DNA of 7,696 nt from Sulfurospirillaceae bacterium (GTDB taxonomy: Bacteria > Campylobacterota > Campylobacteria > Campylobacterales > Sulfurospirillaceae): positions 1 through 7,696 of the forward strand of contig JAQWCT010000131.1 of NCBI GenBank assembly GCA_028705785.1, written 5' to 3'. The notes beneath the pieces were generated by a model. It worked only from the letters and a program-made list of their open reading frames with translations. It was not told where the DNA came from and searched no databases. This document shows positions 1 through 6,263 of the stretch, in pieces; the first letter of the stretch is position 1; each line of letters starts with the position of its first letter. The translations under genes were made by a program, and so were the position numbers.

Positions 1-423
1 TATGTTGCAGGTAATGTAGGCGAGCGATTTTGTGTGCGAAACTCAGGAGCTACGGCCGTTGTTGAGGGAACTGGCGATCATGCGTGTGAGTATATGACGG
101 GCGGATTAGTTGCTATTTTAGGCAACACTGGCGTCAATTTTGGTGCAGGTATGACAGGGGGCGTGGCATTTGTCTATGATGAATCTCACGATTTTATCGA
201 TAAACTCAATCAAGAGCTAGTCATTGCAGAACGCATTGACACCGATGAAATGGATGAGGCACGACACTTTTTGAAGCGCCTATTGCGTACCCATATCAAT
301 GAAACCGCGAGTTTTAGAGCAACACAAATTTTAGAAAACTTCCGCCATGCGGTAAGAGATTTTTGGATGGTGAGACCTAAAGATATGACGAAGGTTCCAC
401 TCAATCCTGAGCAAGGAGACTAA
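1..423 (+). CDS. gltB: Glutamate synthase [NADPH] large subunit, C-terminal end (partial)
   Basis: The frame is open from base 1 and gives the last 140 residues of the glutamate synthase alpha subunit; the start lies upstream of the window. The large subunit hydrolyses glutamine and passes the ammonia to 2-oxoglutarate, forming glutamate with electrons supplied by GltD. Visible here is the C-terminal glycine-rich beta-helix (GXGXG) domain: residues 8-34 of the fragment (ERF...RNSGATAVVEGTGDH...CEYMTGG) and the repeat with GNTGVNFGAGMTGG at 41-54. A charged helical tail follows, ending in the FWMVRP and KVPLNPEQGD segment typical of the family. The stop TAA is one base before the gltD start. 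A strong Shine-Dalgarno sequence for gltD (AAGGAG, 413-418) is embedded in the last gltB codons, so the two subunits should be made from one message. Identity is secure. Confidence 0.96.
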   Translation, partial: YVAGNVGERFCVRNSGATAVVEGTGDHACEYMTGGLVAILGNTGVNFGAGMTGGVAFVYDESHDFIDKLNQELVIAERIDTDEMDEARHFLKRLLRTHINETASFRATQILENFRHAVRDFWMVRPKDMTKVPLNPEQGD

Positions 424-424
424 G

Positions 425-1807
425 ATGCAAAATTTTATCAATGTAGAGAGAATTGAACCTAGAAAGCGTTCAAGTGGCGATCGCGTGAGAGATTTTAAAG
501 AGATTTATGAGATTTTGAGTAAAGAAGATGCCTCTGTTCAAGCAGATCGTTGTATCCAATGTGGTGACCCTTTTTGCCATAGCAAATGTCCGTTGCACAA
601 CTATATTCCTTTTTGGCTCAAGTCAACCAGTGGCATGAAGCGAGAATTGTCGTTTAATCTCTCCAATGAGACTAATCCATTCCCTGAAATCACAGGTCGT
701 ATTTGTCCTCACGATAGATTGTGTGAAGGGGATTGTACACTTAATGATGGGCATGGAGCTATCACGATAGGCTCTATTGAAACTTTTATCTCAGAAGAGG
801 GCTTTAAAAAAGGCCTTAAACCTGCATTCCCAGGAATTACAACGAAGAAAAAGGTAGCGGTTATTGGAGCAGGTCCATCAGGCATTGCTGCAGCAACTTA
901 TCTTTTGCGTGCAGGTATTGCGGTGAGTATGTACGATAGACAAAATAAAGCAGGGGGACTTTTGACTTATGGAATCCCTGGGTTTAAGCTTGATAAAGAA
1001 GTGGTTGCAAGACGCGTAAGATGGCTTCAAGAAGCAGGAATGAGCTTACATGTAAACACGCATGTGGGTAAAGATATCTCGTTTGATGAAATTGCACACA
1101 ATCACGATGCCGTATTTTTAGGTATTGGGGCGGAGAGTCCACGCAAAGCAAATATTGCCAATGAAAATGCAAGTGGTGTTTTTATGGCTATTGATTTTTT
1201 GCGCGCTATTCAAAAAAAGCTTTTCAATGAATCGTTTGATAAAAAGTATGAAGTTAAAAATAAAAATGTTGTGGTCATCGGTGGTGGTGATACGGCGATG
1301 GATTGTCTGCGTACTTCCATCAGAGAGGGCGCAAAAAGCGTTACCTGTTTGTATCGTCGTGATAAATACAATATGCCTGGATCCAAAAAAGAGTTTAAAA
1401 ATGCCATCGAAGAGGGTGCGGAGTTTGTTTATAATGTTACTCCGAAAGAGATTTTGGTCAACTCTGATGGTCAAGTGGTGGGTATCGATATGCACCGTAC
1501 GATTTTAGGCGCTAAAGATGCCTCTTGCAGGCAATGTGTCGAAATTGTCAAAGGTGGAGATTTTAGAGTTGATGCCGATGTCATTATCTTTGCACTTGGT
1601 TTTACGCCTTCCGTTCCTGCTTTTTTAGCAGAAAATGGCATTGAAGTGAACAAATGGGGTGGTATTGTTGTAGGTCATGATTATAAGACCAGTAAAGTGG
1701 GTGTATATGCGGGAGGCGACTGTAAAAGAGGCTCAGACCTTGTGGTTACAGCAGCTAAAGATGGTAAAGAAGCCGCAGGACATATCATTAAAAAATTGCT
1801 TGGCTAA
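425..1807 (+). CDS. gltD: Glutamate synthase [NADPH] small subunit
   Basis: This 460-residue flavoprotein takes electrons from NADPH through FAD and passes them by iron-sulfur clusters to GltB. The N-terminal cysteine domain shows C43, C46, C51 and C55 (CIQCGDPFCHSKCP) and C94, C100 and C104, the expected ligands for two [4Fe-4S] clusters. The FAD-binding Rossmann motif is VIGAGPSG near 146-153, followed by GGLLTYGIPGFKL. The NADPH-binding motif is VIGGGDTAMD at 284-293. The second FAD-contact region is YAGGDCKRGSDLVVTAAKDGKEAA at 428-451. Length matches the family. The ATG lies 6 bases after AAGGAG, which supports this start. An oddity is CRQC at 368-371, where many relatives carry a GRRRP-like segment. 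The stop overlaps the next start by one base (TAATG), implying translational coupling. Confidence 0.97.
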   Translation: MQNFINVERIEPRKRSSGDRVRDFKEIYEILSKEDASVQADRCIQCGDPFCHSKCPLHNYIPFWLKSTSGMKRELSFNLSNETNPFPEITGRICPHDRLCEGDCTLNDGHGAITIGSIETFISEEGFKKGLKPAFPGITTKKKVAVIGAGPSGIAAATYLLRAGIAVSMYDRQNKAGGLLTYGIPGFKLDKEVVARRVRWLQEAGMSLHVNTHVGKDISFDEIAHNHDAVFLGIGAESPRKANIANENASGVFMAIDFLRAIQKKLFNESFDKKYEVKNKNVVVIGGGDTAMDCLRTSIREGAKSVTCLYRRDKYNMPGSKKEFKNAIEEGAEFVYNVTPKEILVNSDGQVVGIDMHRTILGAKDASCRQCVEIVKGGDFRVDADVIIFALGFTPSVPAFLAENGIEVNKWGGIVVGHDYKTSKVGVYAGGDCKRGSDLVVTAAKDGKEAAGHIIKKLLG

Positions 1808-2535
1808 TGCGCACATACGCTTGTTTTATTGAAGCTGTCACAGTTGCTAATCAGGAAATCTACGCATTGCTCCAAAATGAAGGGTTGAATGGCTACCACC
1901 ATCAATCCTTCGAGATAGGAGCAGGAGGCGATAAAAGTTCAGGTATCGACCTTGAAGCAGAAAAAATCTTTATCAAGCACCTACGCGATTTTGGAACCAT
2001 TATCTCAGAAGAGAGTGGACTCTTTCCTCACCACAATCAAAATGTTGAAATCATCATCGATCCTATCGATGGAAGCGACAATCTTCTTTCCCATCTTCCC
2101 TATTATGGCACCTCTGTTGCGTACAAAGAAAATGGTACATGTAAAGTTGCCATTATCGTTAATCTCGCCAATGGAGACATCTTTATCAAAGATGAGGAGC
2201 ATTTTGAAAAGGGCAATCTTGCAACGACTATTTTTTCTCCCGTTACATGTAATGATTTTGCAAAAGTAGGTATTTTTGAACGCTCATATTGCTCCAATAT
2301 TGTTGCTGATGTATTAAAAAAGATAGGTTTAAAGTATCGCTCCCCTGGTGCATTTGCTTTGTCTTTAGCCTATGCGCATGAAGTTACTTTTGTGATGTAC
2401 GAGGGGAAAATGCGTACCTATGATGTTGAGGCAGGATTGTTGATGTGTCATGATTTGCACACCTTTTGTCAAGATGATATTTTTCTCGTAAGCAAAGATA
2501 AGGAAACTTTCGATAAAATAATAGGATTTTTATAA
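1807..2535 (+). CDS. Inositol-monophosphatase/CysQ-like phosphatase
   Basis: This 242-residue protein belongs to the Mg2+-dependent, lithium-sensitive phosphatase superfamily, which includes inositol monophosphatase, fructose-1,6-bisphosphatase and CysQ (3'-phosphoadenosine 5'-phosphate phosphatase). Motifs seen are GDKSSGIDLEAE (41-52), the metal-binding EESG at 68-71, the core IIDPIDGSDN at 83-92 (metal ligands D85 and D88), and a C-terminal YDVEAG at 205-210. D206 there stands where the family has WDxAxG. The true substrate cannot be read from sequence; a CysQ-like role in clearing pAp is one option, and no sulfate-assimilation genes lie nearby. The ATG overlaps the gltD stop by one base and has no obvious Shine-Dalgarno sequence, so coupling to gltD is likely. 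From memory, a homologue sits directly before accD in Campylobacter. Family is confident, exact activity is not. Confidence 0.88.
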   Translation: MRTYACFIEAVTVANQEIYALLQNEGLNGYHHQSFEIGAGGDKSSGIDLEAEKIFIKHLRDFGTIISEESGLFPHHNQNVEIIIDPIDGSDNLLSHLPYYGTSVAYKENGTCKVAIIVNLANGDIFIKDEEHFEKGNLATTIFSPVTCNDFAKVGIFERSYCSNIVADVLKKIGLKYRSPGAFALSLAYAHEVTFVMYEGKMRTYDVEAGLLMCHDLHTFCQDDIFLVSKDKETFDKIIGFL

Positions 2536-2542
2536 ACGAAAC

Positions 2543-2550
2543 GAGGGAAG
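2543..2550 (+). promoter_or_regulatory. Ribosome binding site of accD
   Basis: GAGGGAAG lies 8 bases before the ATG at 2559, in the 23-base gap after the phosphatase gene. It supports that ATG as the accD start and shows accD can initiate independently of the gene before it. Confidence 0.65.
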
Positions 2551-2558
2551 AAAGTACG

Positions 2559-3434
2559 ATGAAATTTGGAGAAATTTTTAGTAAAATCCGAAAAACACAG
2601 CCTGCCCCTAGTGAAGCACCCAGCCATTGGGTAAAGTGTACCGCATGTCAATCTTTGATGTACTACAAAGAGATTGAACAACGATTTAATGTCTGCCCCA
2701 AATGCGGATTTCATATGCGCATCTCTTCACAACAAAGAATAGAACAACTTTGCGATGAGGGAACTTTTAAAGAATTTGACACCAACCTTATTCCTATTGA
2801 CCCCTTAAATTTTGTCGATAAAAAATCGTATAAAAAACGCATTGAAGAAGCAGAACAAAAAACGGGTCGAACTTCATCAGTCGTGTGTGGTTCGTGTTTG
2901 ATAAACGGTGTTAGCGCACAAATTGTAGTCTTTGATTTTCAGTTTATGGGTGGAAGTTTGGGTTCTGTAGAGGGTGAAAAAATTGTTCGCTCCATCAATC
3001 GTGCCATTGCCAACAAAGAAGGTTTAATCATTGTAAGCGCCAGTGGTGGGGCGAGGATGCAAGAGAGTACTTTTTCTTTGCTGCAAATGTCTAAAACATC
3101 AGCGGCTTTAACTAAACTTGCCGATGCAAAGCTTCCTTATATTTCGATCTTGACTGATCCTACGATGGGAGGAGTTAGTGCATCGTTTGCTTTTTTGGGC
3201 GATATTATCATGGCAGAACCAGGTGCTTTAGTGGGTTTTGCAGGGCAAAGAGTTATCAAACAAACCATTGGGGCAGATCTTCCTGAGGGTTTCCAAAAAG
3301 CAGAATTTTTGCTCTCACATGGACTTATTGATATGATTGTCAATCGTACTGAGATGAAAAAAGTGGTGGCTGATTTATTGATACTTTTAGGCGAGAATTG
3401 TAAAAAAAGTGATTTCGAATTAAAGTTTAAGTAA
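2559..3434 (+). CDS. accD: Acetyl-CoA carboxylase carboxyltransferase subunit beta
   Basis: AccD pairs with AccA to transfer the carboxyl group from carboxybiotin-BCCP to acetyl-CoA, giving malonyl-CoA, the first committed step of fatty-acid synthesis in the cytoplasm. The 291-residue length fits the family. The N-terminal zinc ribbon is complete: C27, C30, C46 and C49 (CTAC...CPKC). The crotonase-fold carboxyltransferase core follows, with FMGGSLGSVEGEKI at 129-142, the glycine pair in ASGGARMQE at 161-169, and PTMGGVSASFA at 201-211, which supply the oxyanion and CoA-binding elements. GALVGFAGQRVIKQTIG (222-238) and LPEGFQKAEFLLSHGLID (241-258) are also typical. The stop overlaps the rlmH start (TAATG). 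accA is not in the window. Identity is secure. Confidence 0.97.
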   Translation: MKFGEIFSKIRKTQPAPSEAPSHWVKCTACQSLMYYKEIEQRFNVCPKCGFHMRISSQQRIEQLCDEGTFKEFDTNLIPIDPLNFVDKKSYKKRIEEAEQKTGRTSSVVCGSCLINGVSAQIVVFDFQFMGGSLGSVEGEKIVRSINRAIANKEGLIIVSASGGARMQESTFSLLQMSKTSAALTKLADAKLPYISILTDPTMGGVSASFAFLGDIIMAEPGALVGFAGQRVIKQTIGADLPEGFQKAEFLLSHGLIDMIVNRTEMKKVVADLLILLGENCKKSDFELKFK

Positions 3435-3889
3435 TGCATATCAAAGTTTTCACTATCGAAAAAAGTAGTGAACCTTCGATTGAGTTACTCAGTAAAGAGT
3501 ATACGAAGATGATTTCACGGTTTTCAAAAATCGAAGAAATCAAGATATTTAACAAACAAATAGCACAAGCACAGACTATTGGAGAGAGTGAAGCTCAGGC
3601 TTCTTATACCAAAGTGTACGAGCCCCACCTAAAGGGATTGAATATTGCTTTAGATGTGCAAGGTTTACATGTAGATAGTTTTGAGTTTAGTACTCTTTTT
3701 AATGATGATGTGAACATCAATTTTTTTATTGGAGGTGCTTTTGGGTTTGAAGATGCCTTTTTGGGCAAAACTCAAAAGATTATAAGTTTAAGTAGACTAA
3801 CATATGCCCACAAAATTGCTAAGGTAGTTTTGTTTGAGCAGATTTACCGAGGGTTATGTATAAAAAACAATCACCCTTATCATAAATAG
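3434..3889 (+). CDS. rlmH: 23S rRNA (pseudouridine-1915-N3)-methyltransferase
   Basis: RlmH is a small SPOUT-class, SAM-dependent enzyme that methylates pseudouridine 1915 in helix 69 of 23S rRNA, acting on assembled 70S ribosomes. The 151-residue length is close to the usual 155. The deep-knot region is clear: ALDVQG at 72-77, FFIGGAFGF at 97-105 (the SAM-binding glycine loop, GGPEG in Escherichia coli), ISLSRLTYAHKIAKVVLFEQIYRG at 117-140, and the hallmark C-terminal NHPYHK at 146-151. The ATG overlaps the accD stop by one base and no strong Shine-Dalgarno sequence precedes it, so translation is probably coupled to accD. One TACATGTA palindrome lies within the gene at 3666-3673. Identity is secure from the C-terminal motif and the knot. 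Confidence 0.95.
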   Translation: MHIKVFTIEKSSEPSIELLSKEYTKMISRFSKIEEIKIFNKQIAQAQTIGESEAQASYTKVYEPHLKGLNIALDVQGLHVDSFEFSTLFNDDVNINFFIGGAFGFEDAFLGKTQKIISLSRLTYAHKIAKVVLFEQIYRGLCIKNNHPYHK

Positions 3890-3894
3890 TTGAT

Positions 3895-3900
3895 TATAAT
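3895..3900 (+). promoter_or_regulatory. Possible -10 element before the dksA-like gene
   Basis: TATAAT lies just after the rlmH stop in the only gap over 40 bases in the 1-6263 gene run, 33 bases before the dksA-like ATG. A TG sits two bases upstream, one base off an ideal extended -10. No -35 box is evident, but Campylobacterota housekeeping promoters generally lack a conserved one. If real, it gives a leader of about 25-30 bases and independent transcription of the dksA-like gene and the genes after it. Transcription-start mapping would decide this. Confidence 0.4.
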
Positions 3901-3901
3901 A

Positions 3902-3925
3902 TTTCCAATTTTTCCAAAAGGAAGG
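3902..3925 (+). promoter_or_regulatory. dksA-like leader: strong ribosome binding site in a possible hairpin
   Basis: AAGGAAGG (3918-3925) stands 8 bases before the ATG at 3934 and is the strongest Shine-Dalgarno sequence in the second gene cluster. Two TTTCC copies precede it (3902-3906 and 3911-3915). The nearer one can form TTCC-AAAA-GGAA (3912-3923), partly covering the Shine-Dalgarno sequence. The 4-base stem is weak, so regulation by it is only a possibility. Confidence 0.45.
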
Positions 3926-3933
3926 TATAGGTT

Positions 3934-4293
3934 ATGAGAGAGCACGAGTTAAAACATTTTGAAGATATGTTAAAAGAACGACGCGTTCAGATCAAGAAAA
4001 ATATTGAAGATTCAATGCGAGAATTAGAAGACCTAAAAGATACCGATGTAGGTGATGAAGCTGATCATGCTTCTATCAGTACAGACAGAATGATAGAGCA
4101 AGCCATCAGTGCTCAGCAGATGCGAGAACTCGGTGAAATCGAATTTGCTATCAATAAAATCAGAAACAACAGTTATGGTATTTGCGAAATGTGCGAAGAA
4201 GATATAGGTTTTCAACGACTCAAAGTCAAACCACATGCGAGATATTGTATCGTTTGTAGAGAAATTATCGAAAAATCAGCTAAAAACAAGTGA
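3934..4293 (+). CDS. dksA: DksA-like RNA polymerase-binding transcription factor (short form)
   Basis: DksA proteins bind in the RNA polymerase secondary channel and, together with ppGpp, reset transcription in the stringent response. This 119-residue form lacks roughly the first 30 residues of the 151-residue Escherichia coli protein, as is usual in Campylobacterota. A charged coiled coil (about 4-75) carries the tip motif DEADHAS at 41-47. It aligns with DPADRAT of E. coli, keeping both tip aspartates (D41 and D44 for D71 and D74). The C-terminal zinc finger has C84, C87, C105 and C108 with the same 2-17-2 spacing as E. coli DksA. All four cysteines are present, so it is a zinc-dependent, not cysteine-less, type. 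Start is supported by AAGGAAGG 8 bases upstream. The next gene's Shine-Dalgarno sequence overlaps its stop codon. Confidence 0.92.
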   Translation: MREHELKHFEDMLKERRVQIKKNIEDSMRELEDLKDTDVGDEADHASISTDRMIEQAISAQQMRELGEIEFAINKIRNNSYGICEMCEEDIGFQRLKVKPHARYCIVCREIIEKSAKNK

Positions 4294-4302
4294 GGTTACG
4301 CA

Positions 4303-5322
4303 ATGGGAATTAAACGCTATGTCCTTTTAACACTCGTCTATATGCTCGGTATTGGGCTTTATGTTTACAGTTTTAATGGAGAGAGTTATACTTTTGAATT
4401 TTTGAGTTTTTCCCTAAGACTTCCTGTGGCTATGTGGGTTATTGTCCCTGTCTTAATATTGTATTTTGCAACGATTATTCATCTTATATTTTATAATTTT
4501 AAAGATTTTTTGTATCAGCGCGCACTTAAAAAAGATTATATGAATTATAAAGAAGCTGCTAAACAGAAGATTCTAGAAGAAAGTATCGAGGGTACTTCTT
4601 TTAGAACAGAGGGCTTTAAATTAGCAGGTAAGATACTCAGTAGTATGAAATTTGATGCTACTGCTTCAGGAGAGTTTTCTAAAGAGGAAGATGAATTGGC
4701 AAAAGCGTGTGCTATTGTCAAAAGTATTCAAAATGGTAATTATGAAGATTTGAAAAAATATAGGCTTGGAAAAACAAATACGCTTGTCATAAAAAACAGT
4801 ATCAATAAATTGCAAGTTGAGCCAAAATATGCCCTTGAAATTTTGAAGAATTGTACAGAAATCAACAGTGAACAATGCGCTAAAGCTTATGATGCATTGC
4901 TTGATTTTGCCAGTTTCAACGAAATCAAACGATATGATTTTACCCCAGATAAACGCACTTTTAGAAGAATGATGGAACGCTATTTGGATGCCGATGATAG
5001 TTTTGAAATGGATATAAAATCGATTGAAGACATGTTAGAGAAGTTCAATGCAGATCGTGCGGATTACCTTGAACTTGCGCGTGAGATCAAGATTAAACTC
5101 TCCCCCGATGCACTTATCGCTCTTTTTGAAAAACTTTACAACACCAAGGGTTCTGTGGCAGCAGATGCTTATTTGTATGTGTTGTATGATTTGCAGATGA
5201 TTGATAAAATTAAAGAGATTTTAGATAATGCTGAACCTGATGAATTTGTCAAATTTAAAACCGTTATTTTTCTACGAGATCATGGCAAAAGTATTGATAT
5301 AGATAAATTTTTGCGCGTATGA
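4303..5322 (+). CDS. Inner-membrane protein with LapA-like N-terminus and long cytoplasmic helical domain
   Basis: No certain function. The 339-residue protein has two predicted membrane helices, about residues 6-24 and 42-64. A short outside loop (NGESYTFEFLSFSLRLP) separates them, and basic residues lie on both inner flanks (IKR; KDFLYQRALKKD). This places the N- and C-termini in the cytoplasm. The first 90 residues resemble the LapA/DUF1049 layout (helix, xxFxFLxxSLxLP loop, helix, coiled segment). The remaining 250 residues are soluble, charged and appear all-helical, with stretches that look like degenerate helical repeats (for example 171-205 and 266-310). LapA in enterobacteria works with the TPR protein LapB to control LpxC and lipopolysaccharide level; a similar role here is inference only. 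GAGG (4292-4295) overlapping the previous stop is its Shine-Dalgarno sequence. It overlaps dusB by ATGA. From memory, an uncharacterised membrane protein occupies the same position in Campylobacter jejuni. Confidence 0.75.
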   Translation: MGIKRYVLLTLVYMLGIGLYVYSFNGESYTFEFLSFSLRLPVAMWVIVPVLILYFATIIHLIFYNFKDFLYQRALKKDYMNYKEAAKQKILEESIEGTSFRTEGFKLAGKILSSMKFDATASGEFSKEEDELAKACAIVKSIQNGNYEDLKKYRLGKTNTLVIKNSINKLQVEPKYALEILKNCTEINSEQCAKAYDALLDFASFNEIKRYDFTPDKRTFRRMMERYLDADDSFEMDIKSIEDMLEKFNADRADYLELAREIKIKLSPDALIALFEKLYNTKGSVAADAYLYVLYDLQMIDKIKEILDNAEPDEFVKFKTVIFLRDHGKSIDIDKFLRV

Positions 5323-6254
5323 GTTATGAGATAGACTTTAGCCAAGGCATTCTTGCTTTGGCTCCCCTTGCTGGCTTTACCGACCTCCCTTTCCGTAGTG
5401 TTGTTAAACAATTTGGTGCAGACTTGACCTTTTCTGAGATGATTAGTGCGAATGCGCTGAAATATCATTCTGCTAAAACTTTTGATATGATTAAAAAATC
5501 TCCCCTTGAAATTCCCTATATCGTTCAAATTGCAGGCTCAGACATTGATGTTATCAAAGAAGCAGTACTCATTTTAAATGATATAGAGGGCATTGATGGG
5601 ATTGACCTTAATTGCGGTTGTCCTGTACCTAAAGTCGTTTCTCAAGAGTCTGGCTCATCACTTCTTCTTAATCTTCCAAAAATGCAAAAAATTATTGAAA
5701 CCATCAAAATACATTCCAATAAACGCTATACGAGTGCAAAAGTGAGATTGGGTTTTAATGCAAAAATCCCTGAAGAAATTGCAAAAGCGTGCGAAGATGC
5801 GGGTGTGGATTTTATGAGTATTCATGGTAGAACCAGAGCGGGGGCTTATAAAGCTGAGGTAGATTATGAAGCGATTGCACGAGCAAAGCAGAGTGTCAAA
5901 ATCCCCGTCATTGCCAATGGTGACATAACGAGTTATGAAAAAGCTTTACATGTAAAGGAAATCACAGGTTGCAATAGCTTGATGATAGGCAGGGGCGCCG
6001 TTGGCAATCCTTGGATTTTTTATCAAATCAAAAATCAGCTTTTACATGTAGAAAAAAGTAAGATTTTAGAGATTGTTTTAGAACATTATAATGGTATGTT
6101 AGAATTTTATGGTCAAAGAGGTGTTTCTATTTTTCGTAAACATTTGCATACTTATTCTAAAGGTCTTCAGGGTGCTTCTGATTTTAGAAACCGTATTAAC
6201 CTTGTTACTGATGAAACAATTATGAGGGAAGAGATAACAACTTTTTTTAGCTAA
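5319..6254 (+). CDS. dusB: tRNA-dihydrouridine synthase, DusB type
   Basis: This FMN enzyme reduces specific uridines in tRNA loops to dihydrouridine using NADPH. The 311-residue length fits bacterial DusB. The TIM-barrel motifs are in order: LAPLAGFTDLPFR at 14-26, DLNCGCPVPKVV at 96-107 with catalytic C101, KVRLG at 141-145 (FMN-contacting K141), IHGRTRAGAYK at 168-178 with H169, VIANGDI at 197-203, and LMIGRGAVGNPWIF at 221-234, which binds the FMN phosphate. The C-terminal helical tRNA-binding domain follows, containing FRKHLHTYSKGLQGASDFRNRI (272-293). The start overlaps the previous stop as ATGA and lacks a clear Shine-Dalgarno sequence, so it is likely translationally coupled. Two TACATGTA palindromes lie inside it. 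The DusB subgroup, as opposed to DusA or DusC, is judged from the CGCPVPKV form and length. Confidence 0.93.
   Translation: MSYEIDFSQGILALAPLAGFTDLPFRSVVKQFGADLTFSEMISANALKYHSAKTFDMIKKSPLEIPYIVQIAGSDIDVIKEAVLILNDIEGIDGIDLNCGCPVPKVVSQESGSSLLLNLPKMQKIIETIKIHSNKRYTSAKVRLGFNAKIPEEIAKACEDAGVDFMSIHGRTRAGAYKAEVDYEAIARAKQSVKIPVIANGDITSYEKALHVKEITGCNSLMIGRGAVGNPWIFYQIKNQLLHVEKSKILEIVLEHYNGMLEFYGQRGVSIFRKHLHTYSKGLQGASDFRNRINLVTDETIMREEITTFFS
5945..5956. repeat. Recurrent palindrome TACATGTA (7 copies; longest copy shown)
   Basis: The perfect 12-base palindrome TTTACATGTAAA here is the longest copy of a short word found seven times. The TACATGTA cores are at 1047-1054, 2136-2143, 2244-2251, 3666-3673, 5947-5954, 6043-6050 and 6757-6764. 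Every ACATGT I could find is part of this longer word. Six of seven are preceded by T and four are followed by A. All lie inside genes (gltD, the phosphatase twice, rlmH, dusB twice, the HD-domain gene), with irregular spacing. At this base composition fewer than one copy is expected. The function is unknown. Confidence 0.7.
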
Positions 6255-6263
6255 GGAATTTGC

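Noticed and set aside
477..484. GCGATCGC (the HIP1 octamer) in gltD
   Set aside because: Only one copy was seen in the window, so there is no sign of enrichment.
984..1653. Several open frames on the - strand and in the +3 frame inside gltD (for example 1118-1495 - and 1125-1508 +)
   Set aside because: They overlap a fully conserved gene, show no recognisable motif and read as low-complexity shadows of gltD.
2512..2536. AT-rich TAAAAT/TATAAA words before accD as a promoter
   Set aside because: They fall in phosphatase codons in a generally AT-rich stretch without a TG extension; accD more likely shares the upstream transcript.
3137..3439. A 100-residue open frame on the - strand over the end of accD
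   Set aside because: It lies antisense to conserved accD coding sequence, has no family features and no convincing ribosome binding site.
6242..6248. Seven-T run at the end of dusB as an intrinsic terminator
   Set aside because: No GC-containing stem precedes it, and the next gene begins within 16 bases.
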